Source: Chromobacterium vaccinii (GTDB lineage Bacteria; Pseudomonadota; Gammaproteobacteria; Burkholderiales; Chromobacteriaceae). From it: a stretch of DNA of 64,000 nt. Each line of letters begins with the position of its first letter. Within the stretch, counting starts at the first letter, position 1. Of this stretch, positions 55,534 through 63,788 are shown piece by piece. The translations under genes were made by a program, and so were the position numbers. The stretch is taken from positions 1-64,000 of the forward strand of contig NZ_JZJL01000024.1 of NCBI RefSeq assembly GCF_000971335.1. The letters are read 5' to 3'. The notes beneath the pieces were generated by a model. The model saw only the letters and a program-made list of their open reading frames with translations. It had not been told where the DNA came from and did not search any database.

Positions 55534-57416
55534 CCATGTTTGAAAAGCTGTTAGCCTTCTCCCGCCACAACAAAATGGCGATGCTGGCGCTGATGGACGC
55601 GCTGCTGCTGCCGCTGGCGCTGTGGAGCGCGGTGTTCCTGCGCCTGGGCGGCTATTGGGACCCCAAGCTCAATCCGCACCTGTGGATCTTCATCGTGCCG
55701 CCGCTGTGGGCCATCCCCATCTTCATCAAGCTGGGCCTGTACCGCGCGGTGCTGAAGTATCTGGATGACAAGATCATATTCACCGTGTTCAGCGGCGTGA
55801 CACTGTCGGTGCTGGTGTTGCAGGCGGTGATCCAGATGGCCCACGTCTGGGCGATGCCGCGCGCGTCGGTGGTCATCTTCTGGGTGTTCGCGATGGCCTA
55901 TATCGGCGGCAGCCGCTTCCTGCTGCGGGGCCTGGTGCGGCGCATCGATGCCACCGAGGCGCCGCGCGATCCGGTGATCATCTACGGCGCAGGCCAGGCG
56001 GGCCTGCAACTGATGCTGGCCTTGCAGGCCGGCCGCGAGTACCGGCCGATGGCCTTCGTCGACGACAATCCCGATCTGCACCGCCGCACCTACCGCGGCG
56101 TGGCGGTCCACGCGCCGGAGGAGCTGCCGGCGCTGATCAAGGACACCCAGGCCAAGTGCATCCTGCTGGCGATGCCGTCGGTGGGCCGCGGCCGCCAGCG
56201 CGAGGTGCTGGAATCGCTTGAGAAACTGCGGGTGCCGATCAAGCGCCTGCCCGGCATGGCCGACCTGGTGTCCGGCGAAGCGCGGGTGGAAGAGCTGAAG
56301 GAAGTCGATATCGAAGACCTGCTGGGCCGCGAGCCGGTGCCGCCCAAGGCCGAATTGCTGGCGCGCAATATCCGCGACAAGGTGGTGATGGTCACCGGCG
56401 CCGGCGGCTCCATCGGCTCCGAGCTGGCGCGGCAGATCGTCAAGAACCGTCCGGCGCGCATCGTGCTGTTCGAATTGTCCGAGTTCGCGCTGTACAGCAT
56501 AGACCAGGAGCTGGCGCAGATCGCGCCGCGGATTCCGCGCACGCCGCTGCTGGGCTCGGTCACCGACTACGCGCGGCTGACCCAGGCGATGCGCGCGTTC
56601 CAGGTGGAAACGGTGTACCACGCGGCCGCTTACAAGCACGTGCCGATGGTGGAGCACAACCCGGTGGCCGGCATCGTCAACAACGCCTTCGGCACCGACA
56701 CCACCGCCCGCGCGGCGGAGGACTGCGGCGTCGACACCTTCGTGCTGATTTCCACCGACAAGGCCGTGCGTCCGACCAATGTGATGGGCGCCACCAAGCG
56801 CCTGGCCGAGCTGACGCTGCAAACCCGCCACGCGCGCGGCAGCCGCACCCGCTTCGTGATGGTGCGCTTCGGCAATGTGCTGGGCAGCTCCGGCTCCGTC
56901 GTGCCGCTGTTCCGCCGCCAGATCAAGGCCGGCGGCCCGATCACGCTGACCCACGCCGACATCACGCGTTACTTCATGACCATACCGGAAGCGGCGCAGC
57001 TGGTGATCCAGGCCGGCGCGATGGGCGACGGCGGCGACGTGTTCGTGCTGGACATGGGCGAGCCGGTGAAGATCATCGAACTGGCGCGGCGCATGGTGCA
57101 TTTGTCTGGACTGGAAGTGAAGGACGAGAACCAGCCGGGCGGCGACATCGAAATCCGCGTCACCGGCCTGCGTCCGGGAGAAAAGCTGTACGAGGAGCTG
57201 CTGATCGGCGACAACGTGCTGGCCACCGACCACGCCCGCATCATGCGCGCCCAGGAGTACCATTTGTCCGAAGAGGAAATGGCGTCGCTGCTGGCCCGCC
57301 TGTCGGATGCCTGCCGAAGGCTGGACGCGCCGGCGGCGTTCGCGCTGATGCGGGAGGCGGTGCACGAGTTCCAGGCCGCAGAGGCCACCCAGGACTGGGT
57401 GACGCTGCAGGGCTGA
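55530..57416 (+). CDS. Membrane nucleotide-sugar 4,6-dehydratase, WbpM/PglF-like
   Basis: A protein of 628 residues. Four N-terminal membrane segments (about 15-130) are followed by a nucleotide-binding domain (IIYGAGQAGLQLMLAL near 150) and an SDR domain with VTGAGGSIGSELARQI near 288. The active site reads STDKAVRPTNVMGATKR, with methionine at the place of the usual SDR tyrosine, as in WbpM and PglF. It should convert UDP-GlcNAc to the 4-keto-6-deoxy sugar. The ATG at 55530 overlaps the GNAT stop; 55509 and 55536 are alternatives. Confidence 0.93.
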   Translation: MTMFEKLLAFSRHNKMAMLALMDALLLPLALWSAVFLRLGGYWDPKLNPHLWIFIVPPLWAIPIFIKLGLYRAVLKYLDDKIIFTVFSGVTLSVLVLQAVIQMAHVWAMPRASVVIFWVFAMAYIGGSRFLLRGLVRRIDATEAPRDPVIIYGAGQAGLQLMLALQAGREYRPMAFVDDNPDLHRRTYRGVAVHAPEELPALIKDTQAKCILLAMPSVGRGRQREVLESLEKLRVPIKRLPGMADLVSGEARVEELKEVDIEDLLGREPVPPKAELLARNIRDKVVMVTGAGGSIGSELARQIVKNRPARIVLFELSEFALYSIDQELAQIAPRIPRTPLLGSVTDYARLTQAMRAFQVETVYHAAAYKHVPMVEHNPVAGIVNNAFGTDTTARAAEDCGVDTFVLISTDKAVRPTNVMGATKRLAELTLQTRHARGSRTRFVMVRFGNVLGSSGSVVPLFRRQIKAGGPITLTHADITRYFMTIPEAAQLVIQAGAMGDGGDVFVLDMGEPVKIIELARRMVHLSGLEVKDENQPGGDIEIRVTGLRPGEKLYEELLIGDNVLATDHARIMRAQEYHLSEEEMASLLARLSDACRRLDAPAAFALMREAVHEFQAAEATQDWVTLQG

Positions 57417-57451
57417 TTCCGCGCCTTTCCGCTTTTATCGACGGCTGCAAG

Positions 57452-58006
57452 CTACCACTTGCAGCCGTTGTCTTTATCCAGCGCGTCTTTCAATAGCATC
57501 GGCGCGGCCAACAGGCCCAGGCCGGCGTAGGCATTCTTGCAATCGGCGCGCTCCGCCCGGTCTATGCCGCGCGCGAGACGGGCTTTCTCCGGGTTTTCGG
57601 GCAGCGGCTTGGCGTTCGGGTTCTCCGGCGCCAGGCGGCGCATCTGCTGGCGCAGCCCCTCGATGGTGACGCGCGCCTCGCCGCTTCCCGCGCTGGCTCC
57701 GCGGCGGTCCGGCCGGGACGGTCGGGATGCGTGGCCGGCCGCCCGCGGATGGGAAGGGGCGGCGATGCGGGGAGAGGGGCGTCCGGCAGCAGCCGCGCGC
57801 GCATGGATTGGCGCGGCGGGCGCTTCGGCCGCCAGGGTGATGGGCAGTATCTTGATCCGCAGCGGCGGTTGATCGATCGAAGCGGGAGAACTCTGCCCGG
57901 TTTGCAGCCACAGCAGCGCCAGCAGGTGCAACAGGCCGCTGGCGCCGACCGCCAGCGCGCGGCCGGTCCAGGGCCGCTGGTGAGGGAGAAGGATAAGAGA
58001 GCGCAT
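57452..58006 (-). CDS. Membrane-anchored protein with TonB-like layout, unknown function
   Basis: A protein of 184 residues. One N-terminal membrane segment (about 16-36, ALAVGASGLLHLLALLWLQTG) precedes a proline/alanine/arginine-rich linker (about 40-100) and a small C-terminal region with two cysteines (DCKNAYAGLGLLAAPMLLKDALDKDNGCKW). The layout resembles TonB or other periplasm-spanning proteins but the C-terminal domain is not one I know. The ATG at 58006 is preferred to GTG at 58021. It is divergent from a HypT-like LysR gene. Confidence 0.75.
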   Translation of the reverse strand: MRSLILLPHQRPWTGRALAVGASGLLHLLALLWLQTGQSSPASIDQPPLRIKILPITLAAEAPAAPIHARAAAAGRPSPRIAAPSHPRAAGHASRPSRPDRRGASAGSGEARVTIEGLRQQMRRLAPENPNAKPLPENPEKARLARGIDRAERADCKNAYAGLGLLAAPMLLKDALDKDNGCKW

Positions 58007-58134
58007 GCTTGCAATGTGCACCGATGAGAAGCCTGCGTCAAAGGCGGAAGTGTTGGCATTTTGTGCGCGGCGCGCAAGGACGGTCCACGCCGCGCCGGTG
58101 TAACATCGGGCATCCCGAATCTGGACGAGCGCCG

Positions 58135-59043
58135 ATGGAAACCCGCTGGCTGGAAGACTTCCTGGTTTTGGCCGATACCGGCAGCTTCACCCGCTCGGCC
58201 GAGCTGCGCCATCTGACGCAGCCGGCGTTCTCGCGCCGCATCCGCGCGTTGGAGAGCTGGCTGGGAGCGGACCTGATAGACCGCACCACCTATCCCACCA
58301 AGCTCACCGCCGCCGGCAAGCTGCTGCGCGAGCAGGCGGTGCCGCTGTTGGCCCAGCTCAACACCACCCGCACCATGCTGCGCGGCTTGCAGCCCTTGCC
58401 GCAGGGCACGCTGGAATTCGCGGTGCCGCATACGCTGTCGTTCTCGTATTTTCCCAAGTGGCTGACCGAGGTAGAGGCCGGCTTCGGCCGGCTGTCCTGC
58501 CGGCTGCAGGCCAGCAACGTCCACGACGCGGTGCTGGCATTCGTCGAAGGCGGCAGCGACCTGCTGATGTGCTACCACCATCCCAAGCAGCCGGTGGAGC
58601 TGCACGACGCGCGTTACGGCGGCCTGCGGCTGGGCGTGGAGCGGCTGCGGCCGTACGCAGCGGCAGATGGCGGCGCGGCGCGCTACGCGCTGCCCGGTTC
58701 AGCCGACGCGCCGCTGCCTTTCCTCGGTTACGCCAGCAATGCTTATTTCCGGTTGATGAGCGACTTGTTGCTGGTCGGCGGCCCGGAGCCGGCGCATCTG
58801 TCGTTGCGCTACGAGACCGATATGGCCGAAGGGCTGAAGCAGATGGCGCTGGCCGGGCACGGCCTGGCCTTCCTGCCGGAGAGCTCGGTGGCGGCGGAGT
58901 GCGAGGCCGGCCGGCTGGCGGGGGCCGGAAGCGACGAATGGAGCGTGGAGATGGAGGTCAGGCTGTACTGCGACCACCGCCGCGGCCGCGCGGCGTTGGA
59001 GGACTTGTGGGACTACCTGGCCGAGCGTTACCCGGAAGTCTAA
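58135..59043 (+). CDS. LysR-family regulator, HypT/YjiE-like
   Basis: A protein of 302 residues. The helix-turn-helix part METRWLEDFLVLADTGSFTRSAELRHLTQPAFSRRIRALESWLGADLIDR resembles E. coli HypT (YjiE) closely, and the effector domain ends LAGHGLAFLPESSVAAECEAG. HypT responds to hypochlorite by methionine oxidation; that has not been shown here. The target could be the divergent membrane protein or aspA. Its TAA stop at 59041-59043 is the target duplication of the element next to it. The frame is open further upstream. Confidence 0.9.
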   Translation: METRWLEDFLVLADTGSFTRSAELRHLTQPAFSRRIRALESWLGADLIDRTTYPTKLTAAGKLLREQAVPLLAQLNTTRTMLRGLQPLPQGTLEFAVPHTLSFSYFPKWLTEVEAGFGRLSCRLQASNVHDAVLAFVEGGSDLLMCYHHPKQPVELHDARYGGLRLGVERLRPYAAADGGAARYALPGSADAPLPFLGYASNAYFRLMSDLLLVGGPEPAHLSLRYETDMAEGLKQMALAGHGLAFLPESSVAAECEAGRLAGAGSDEWSVEMEVRLYCDHRRGRAALEDLWDYLAERYPEV

Positions 59044-59387
59044 GAACCTGTTTACGATCTTTTGCCTGGGCTCCCAGGCTTGGCTTGCAAGAAATCGCGT
59101 ATTCGATGTGCCCCCAATCCCTTCAAGCCTGCCGCCGGGTGGCAGGCCCGAGGTTTTAAGCGGCTGTCTGTTTGAGCCCCGCGACGTTAGCGCGGGACGA
59201 GTTCAGCCGCGCCTCGGGCCTGACGGGTTCCGGCGGGGAGCCGCAGGCCAGGCTTGCAGGGTGGCTTTTAGGGGGGAGGGGATATTTGGCCAAACAAATA
59301 TCCCCTCCCTGTCCGCCGGGCAGCCCCGGCTATGAAAATCATCATCCGCGCAGCGGATTCAACACGATTAAGATCGTAAACAGGATC
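59044..59387. mobile_element. MITE-like non-autonomous element, 344 bp
   Basis: Terminal inverted repeats: 59044-59061 reads GAACCTGTTTACGATCTT, and the complement of 59370-59387 reads GATCCTGTTTACGATCTT (17 of 18 match). TAA occurs directly on both sides (59041-59043, 59388-59390), a possible 3-base target duplication. No transposase is encoded. The interior forms nested stems at 59145-59220 (9, 7 and 6 bp) and a perfect 15-bp stem at 59274-59309. The ends and TAA are compatible with IS5-type elements; the family is inferred. Confidence 0.7.
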
Positions 59388-59390
59388 TAA

Positions 59391-59540
59391 GGCAAAGCCG
59401 CGCCAGACAAGACCGGTCCAAGGTTATGCATTTCCTGCATGACCCCATCGCCATTCGGAATTGGCCAAGCCTCCGGGGCAGGCATACAGTGCGGGGCATT
59501 CCAGGCCGCGCATGACGGCCGCCTTGAGGAGACCCTCCAG
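59391..59540. other. Upstream region of aspA, 150 bp
   Basis: Between the right end of the repeat element and aspA. I see no ORF or RNA. It should contain the aspA promoter, but no clear -10/-35 pair stands out. GAGGAG at 59526-59531 is the aspA ribosome site. Confidence 0.55.
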
Positions 59541-60944
59541 ATGTCCACCCGTATCGAACACGACCTGCTCGGCAACCGCGACGTGCCGGCCGACGCCTAC
59601 TGGGGCGTGCACACGCTGCGCGCCATCGAGAACTTCCCGATCACCGGCCAGACCATCGCCGGCTACGGCGACCTGATCCGCGCGCTGGCCTGCATCAAGC
59701 AAGCCGCCGCCCAGGCCAACCGCGACCTCGGCATCCTCGACCCTAAACTGGCCCAGGCCATCGTCGACGCCTGCGAGGAGATCCGCGCCGGCAAGCTGCA
59801 CGACCAGTTCGTCGTCGACGTGATCCAGGGCGGCGCCGGCACCTCCACCAATATGAACGCCAACGAGGTGATCGCCAACCGCGCGCTGGAGCTACTGGGC
59901 CATGCCAAGGGCGAGTACCAGCACCTGCACCCGAACGAGCACGTCAATCTGTGCCAGAGCACGAACGACGTCTACCCCACCGCGCTGCGCCTGGCCGCCT
60001 TCTGGGGCGTGCTGAAGCTGGTGTCGCGGATGGAAACGCTGCGCAAGGCTTTCGCGGACAAGGCGGAGGAGTTCAAGGACATCCTGAAGATGGGCCGCAC
60101 CCAGCTGCAGGACGCGGTGCCGATGACCTTGGGCCAGGAATTCCAGACTTACGCCGTGATGCTGGGCGAGGACGAGCAGCGGCTGAAGGAAGCCAGCGCC
60201 CTGATGCTGGAAATCAATCTCGGCGCCACCGCGATCGGCACCGGCATCACCGCCCATCCGGACTACGCCCGGCTGGTGTGCCTGCACCTGTCCGAGCTGA
60301 TCGGCAGCCAGCTGATCACCGCGCCCAACCTGATCGAAGCCACCCAGGACTGCGGAGCCTTCGTCCAGCTGTCCGGCGTGATCAAACGCGCCGCGGTCAA
60401 GCTGTCCAAGACCTGCAACGACCTGCGCCTGCTGTCGTCCGGCCCGCGCGCCGGCTTCGGCGAGATCAATCTGCCGGCGCGCCAGGCCGGCTCGTCCATC
60501 ATGCCGGGCAAGGTCAATCCGGTGATCCCGGAAGTGGTGAGCCAGGTGGCCTACGAAGTGATCGGCAACGACATCACCATCACCATGGCCGCCGAGGCCG
60601 GCCAGTTGCAGCTGAACGCCTTCGAGCCGGTTATCGCCTACAGCCTGTTCCGCAGCGCCGGCCACCTGGCCAACGCCTGCGACACGCTGACCGAGCACTG
60701 CGTCAAAGGCATCACCGCCAACCGCGAGCGTCTGCGCCTGAGCGTGGAAAGCTCGATCGGCCTGGTGACCGCGCTGAACCCGGTGATCGGCTACGAGGCC
60801 GCCACCCGCGTCGCCGCCGAGGCGCACGCCAATGGCAGCAGCGTGGCCGAGGTGGTGCTGGCCCATGGACTGCTCACCCGCGAGCAGCTGGACGACATCC
60901 TGCAGCCGGACATGTTGACCCGGCCGCGCTGGGTGACGCTGTAA
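59541..60944 (+). CDS. aspA: Aspartate ammonia-lyase
   Basis: A 467-residue homotetrameric enzyme that splits aspartate into fumarate and ammonia. The fumarase-superfamily signature GSSIMPGKVNPVIPEVVSQ, with its active serine loop, lies near residue 317. The HPNEHVNLCQSTND region is near 134 and GGAGTSTNMNANEV near 96. The start MSTRIEHDLLG at 59541 has a GAGGAG site; the frame is open 34 codons further. It ends before a strong terminator and is probably monocistronic. Confidence 0.96.
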   Translation: MSTRIEHDLLGNRDVPADAYWGVHTLRAIENFPITGQTIAGYGDLIRALACIKQAAAQANRDLGILDPKLAQAIVDACEEIRAGKLHDQFVVDVIQGGAGTSTNMNANEVIANRALELLGHAKGEYQHLHPNEHVNLCQSTNDVYPTALRLAAFWGVLKLVSRMETLRKAFADKAEEFKDILKMGRTQLQDAVPMTLGQEFQTYAVMLGEDEQRLKEASALMLEINLGATAIGTGITAHPDYARLVCLHLSELIGSQLITAPNLIEATQDCGAFVQLSGVIKRAAVKLSKTCNDLRLLSSGPRAGFGEINLPARQAGSSIMPGKVNPVIPEVVSQVAYEVIGNDITITMAAEAGQLQLNAFEPVIAYSLFRSAGHLANACDTLTEHCVKGITANRERLRLSVESSIGLVTALNPVIGYEAATRVAAEAHANGSSVAEVVLAHGLLTREQLDDILQPDMLTRPRWVTL

Positions 60945-60978
60945 ACCGTTTTCCCATCCTTTGTTCGACTCGTGCTTG

Positions 60979-61004
60979 CCGGCGCCGCGTGCGCCGGTTT
61001 TTTT
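60979..61004 (+). terminator. Intrinsic terminator of aspA
   Basis: CCGGCGC (60979-60985) pairs with GCGCCGG (60991-60997) over a CGCGT loop and is followed by seven T. Confidence 0.9.
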
Positions 61005-61084
61005 ATACGCGTCACAAGCGGCTGGCGGCGGCGTTCCGATGGGGGTATAACGGTTATTGTGCACCGCACAAAATGGAGCGCGCG

Positions 61085-61447
61085 ATGAATCATCCCGCCT
61101 GGTGGTGGAGTATCGAGTTTCCTGCCCGGACCTGGTTCTGCCTGCTGGACGACTGGCGCTGCCAGCAGCGTTTCTGGCGTTCAGGCCTGTTCCACGGCGC
61201 CCGCGTCTGCCTCAGCCCGGCGCCGCTGCAGGACAAGCTGGCGCGCCTGGCCAGGAGAAGCTGCGCCGACGGCATCGCGTTGTGCTACGACAGCTGTCCG
61301 TCGAGGTTCGAGCTGCTCGAGCAGGCCTGCCGGCACTGGCCGCGGCGGGGAGGCGAGCGCGAGCCGTGGCGGGATTGCCTGCAGCGCAGCCAGCGCGCGG
61401 TGCAGCAAGGCTTGTTGCGATTGGGACGGGAGTGGTCGCGGCTGTAG
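61085..61447 (+). CDS. Small tryptophan- and arginine-rich protein of unknown function
   Basis: A protein of 120 residues, MNHPAWWWSIEFPARTWFCLLDDW at the start. It contains nine tryptophans, eight cysteines and many arginines. No signal peptide or known domain is seen. A GGAG site lies six bases before the ATG at 61085, and an upstream ATG at 61073 is in frame. The frame is open far upstream only because it shadows aspA, so reality of this gene rests on the ribosome site and composition. Confidence 0.6.
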   Translation: MNHPAWWWSIEFPARTWFCLLDDWRCQQRFWRSGLFHGARVCLSPAPLQDKLARLARRSCADGIALCYDSCPSRFELLEQACRHWPRRGGEREPWRDCLQRSQRAVQQGLLRLGREWSRL

Positions 61448-61719
61448 CATTCTCTGTTTCCTGATCTCCTGCCCCGGGCTTGGCCTGAACGATGCATCAT
61501 CGACATTCCATTCGCTGCCGCATGAGCCCGGACTTCAGGCTTGGTCTGGTTTTGAATGGCTTGGATCTGTTGTTTTAGCGCTGCGTTTTAGCCATTTTTT
61601 ATGTCATTGTAATTTATTGGCTTGTGCATTAATCTAACCGACTAATCAGAACAGTCGGGCAGATTCAGCCACTGCGCGGCGCATTACAATCTAGATGGCT
61701 GGCTAATCCAAGGAATGTC
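61448..61719. other. AT-richer intergenic region
   Basis: 272 bases, clearly lower in GC than the neighbourhood (for example around 61560-61640). No ORF, tRNA or repeat is seen. It must carry the promoter of the exported protein at 61720; the ribosome site AAGGA lies just before that ATG. The base shift suggests an acquired segment or a regulatory region. Confidence 0.6.
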
Positions 61720-62718
61720 ATGCGTTCAATCCTATCAATCGCCATTCTGCTTGCCGCTGGCAGCGCGCAAGCGGACTGGACTCCCAGAATCATTTCGGAT
61801 CAGTTCGTGACTACGCTCAATTACGGCGGCGGCGCGCTCAGCTACCGGGAGGATGCCAGCAAGGGCGGCCCGGTCTGGCAGGCGGTATCGGAACTGATGA
61901 AGACGCCGAATATCCTGCAACAGGGACTGAATGGGCGGGTGGCGCAGCTGGTGTCGCAGAACGGCGCCACTTTTCTGAGCGGGACGGTCAGCGGCAACGC
62001 GCAGGTGACGATACGCCCGGATGCCAGCGGCGTGGCCTACATCAGCCTGTCCGGACTCAACTACCAAGTGCGCAACCGGTACTCCGGCCGCAAGCTCGGG
62101 GTCATCAACTACAGCTGCACCAATACCCTGACGCTGAGCAATATGGTCCTCACCGCTCAGTACGGCACCGCCGACGGCAGCATGGCCGCAGGCAAGGCAG
62201 GCATGACCGCGACGACGTCCTCCTCCACCGATTGCGATTCGAACCTGAGCTGGATTCTGCCGGTGGTCGGCGATGTATTGATCAACAAGGCTGAAGGCAA
62301 GATCGACAGCGCGATCCAGAGCGGCGTGCAGGCCAGCCTGGCGCAGGTCAAGGATGCGCTGCTGTACAAGCCCGGCCAGAACCTGCTGAGCGGGCTGAAC
62401 AGGCTGGTTCCCGCCGACAAGGTGGTTTCCCTGCCGGATGGGAGGACTTTCCCGGTCGGGCGCTATGTGCAGGACAACTTCCGCTACTTGCTGGGCAATA
62501 GCCAGATCACCCTGCGCCTGGGCAATTATCTGCAGGTGCTGCCGGTCAATCAGGATCCAGGCATGTATTCCAACGCGGCAAGCGAGCTCTTGAGTCTGAG
62601 CCTGTCGTCCCCCGCTTTCGCCTTGGGGCTGAAGGTCAACGAAGAGCAGGCGCTGAGCTGGAGCTGGAATTCGCAGTGCGATCCTCGCCATCCTGAAACG
62701 GTGTGCCAGGAGCCCTGA
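61720..62718 (+). CDS. Exported protein of unknown function
   Basis: A protein of 332 residues with a signal peptide (MRSILSIAILLAAGSAQA, cleavage after about 18). The mature part is rich in serine, glycine, asparagine and glutamine, with few lysines. Two cysteine pairs (NYSCTNTL and TDCDSN; QCDPRHPETVC at the end) could form disulfides. Segments such as LNYQVRNRYSGRKLGVINYSC suggest beta strands. I do not recognise a family; a periplasmic or secreted role is likely. It stands alone between unrelated genes in the AT-richer zone. Confidence 0.78.
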   Translation: MRSILSIAILLAAGSAQADWTPRIISDQFVTTLNYGGGALSYREDASKGGPVWQAVSELMKTPNILQQGLNGRVAQLVSQNGATFLSGTVSGNAQVTIRPDASGVAYISLSGLNYQVRNRYSGRKLGVINYSCTNTLTLSNMVLTAQYGTADGSMAAGKAGMTATTSSSTDCDSNLSWILPVVGDVLINKAEGKIDSAIQSGVQASLAQVKDALLYKPGQNLLSGLNRLVPADKVVSLPDGRTFPVGRYVQDNFRYLLGNSQITLRLGNYLQVLPVNQDPGMYSNAASELLSLSLSSPAFALGLKVNEEQALSWSWNSQCDPRHPETVCQEP

Positions 62719-62779
62719 TCCGGCGTCGCGGCAGCCGCGCTCTCCATGCCATAATCGCTTTTTTTACCCGGATGCGACG

Positions 62780-63019
62780 ATGGCGACCCAATTTCTCCTC
62801 AGCGAGCAGCAGCTGCAACAGCTGGCGCCGCAATTGCAGCAATACCTGTCCGACCAGCTGGGGCTGGAGGTCGGCAGTTTCGACGCCCGCTTCCTGCTGG
62901 ACTTCCTGGCTGACAAGATGGGACGGGACATCTACAACAAGGCCTTGCAGGATGCGCAGACCGCGCTGGCGGCGCGGATGGAAACCCTGCAAGCGGCGAT
63001 CTGGGAACTGGAACGTTAG
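62780..63019 (+). CDS. DUF2164-type small protein
   Basis: A protein of 79 residues. The pattern FDARFLLDFLADKMGRDIYNKALQDAQTALAARME matches the DUF2164 family. Helical and soluble, with a glutamine-rich start (LLSEQQLQQLAPQLQQYL). The function of the family is unknown. It lies 61 bases after the exported protein. Confidence 0.8.
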   Translation: MATQFLLSEQQLQQLAPQLQQYLSDQLGLEVGSFDARFLLDFLADKMGRDIYNKALQDAQTALAARMETLQAAIWELER

Positions 63020-63088
63020 CCCGGGGCTGCCCGCGGCGGCGGCATTGAGGTTACAATCGCTTATCCCTTTCCTTTTCTTGCGGTGCCG

Positions 63089-63688
63089 ATGCTCTACTTG
63101 CGCTTGATGATAAGAGGCTTCCTGCTGGCGGTTCTGCTGGTGGTGCTGGGCTTCGCCTATGTCGCGTGGAGCATCGTCGACTACGGCAGCGGTGAAGACG
63201 TGCCGTCTGCCGACGCCGCGCTGGTGTTGGGCGCCGCCGCCTGGGGCAGCAAGCCTTCGCCGGTGTTCCGCGAGCGCATCAACCACGCGGTCAAGCTGTA
63301 CCAGAGCGGCAAGGTGCGCTGGATCGTGTTCACCGGCGGCACGCCGGAGCCGGGCTATCCGGCCGAAGCGGACGTCGGGCGCGAGTTCGCCGCCCGGCAG
63401 GGCGTGCCGATGACGGCGATGCTGGTGGAGAACCAGTCGCGCACCACCTGGCAGAACCTGTCCAACGCCCGGGATCTGGGCAGCCAGTTCGGCATCCGCT
63501 CCTATCTTTTAGTCAGCGATCCGCTGCATATGCGGCGCGCGGTGCTGATGGCCGGCGACTTGGGCCTGCGCGCCTCTCCGGCGCCCACCCAGTCCAGCCG
63601 TTTCCGCACGCTGGCCAGCTGGTCGCGTTTTCTCGCGCGCGAGACTTGGCTTTACGTCGGCTACCGGGTATTCCGGCAGCTGTCATGA
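63089..63688 (+). CDS. DUF218/SanA-like membrane protein
   Basis: A protein of 199 residues. One membrane segment (about 7-27) is followed by a DUF218 domain with DAALVLGAAAWGSKPSPVFRERINHAVKLYQSGKVRWIVFTGG and the later SRTTWQNLSNARDL and SDPLHMRRAVLMAGDLGL. Same family as the gene at 43676 but clearly a different member, nearer SanA/YdcF. No convincing ribosome site is seen; starts at 63083 (GTG), 63089 and 63107 are possible. Confidence 0.85.
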   Translation: MLYLRLMIRGFLLAVLLVVLGFAYVAWSIVDYGSGEDVPSADAALVLGAAAWGSKPSPVFRERINHAVKLYQSGKVRWIVFTGGTPEPGYPAEADVGREFAARQGVPMTAMLVENQSRTTWQNLSNARDLGSQFGIRSYLLVSDPLHMRRAVLMAGDLGLRASPAPTQSSRFRTLASWSRFLARETWLYVGYRVFRQLS

Positions 63689-63692
63689 ACTC

Positions 63693-63730
63693 TGTGGATA
63701 AAAACGATTTCCGCCTGATCTTGTGAATAA
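63693..63730 (+). other. DnaA box pair with 29-base spacing (second copy)
   Basis: TGTGGATAA at 63693-63701 is a perfect DnaA box, and TGTGAATAA at 63722-63730 is a one-mismatch box in the same orientation, 29 bases later. The geometry equals that of the pair at 36163-36200. It lies between a plus-strand gene and a minus-strand gene that converge. Confidence 0.55.
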
Positions 63731-63740
63731 GTCGGGCGGG

Positions 63741-63771
63741 CAAGAAAAAAGCCGGCGATCGCCGGCTTTTT
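63741..63771. terminator. Bidirectional intrinsic terminator
   Basis: GCCGGCGATCGCCGGC is self-complementary and is flanked by AAAAAA and TTTTT, so it terminates both converging transcripts. Confidence 0.9.
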
Positions 63772-63788
63772 CACAGCTGGAGCAAGCT

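Noticed and set aside
59108..59390. Short ORFs of 70-75 codons within the repeat element
   Set aside because: They lie in hairpin sequence, have no ribosome site and do not resemble a transposase.
59951..61072. Long open frame in another frame of aspA
   Set aside because: It shadows aspA; only its last part after 61085, with its own ribosome site, is kept as a possible gene.
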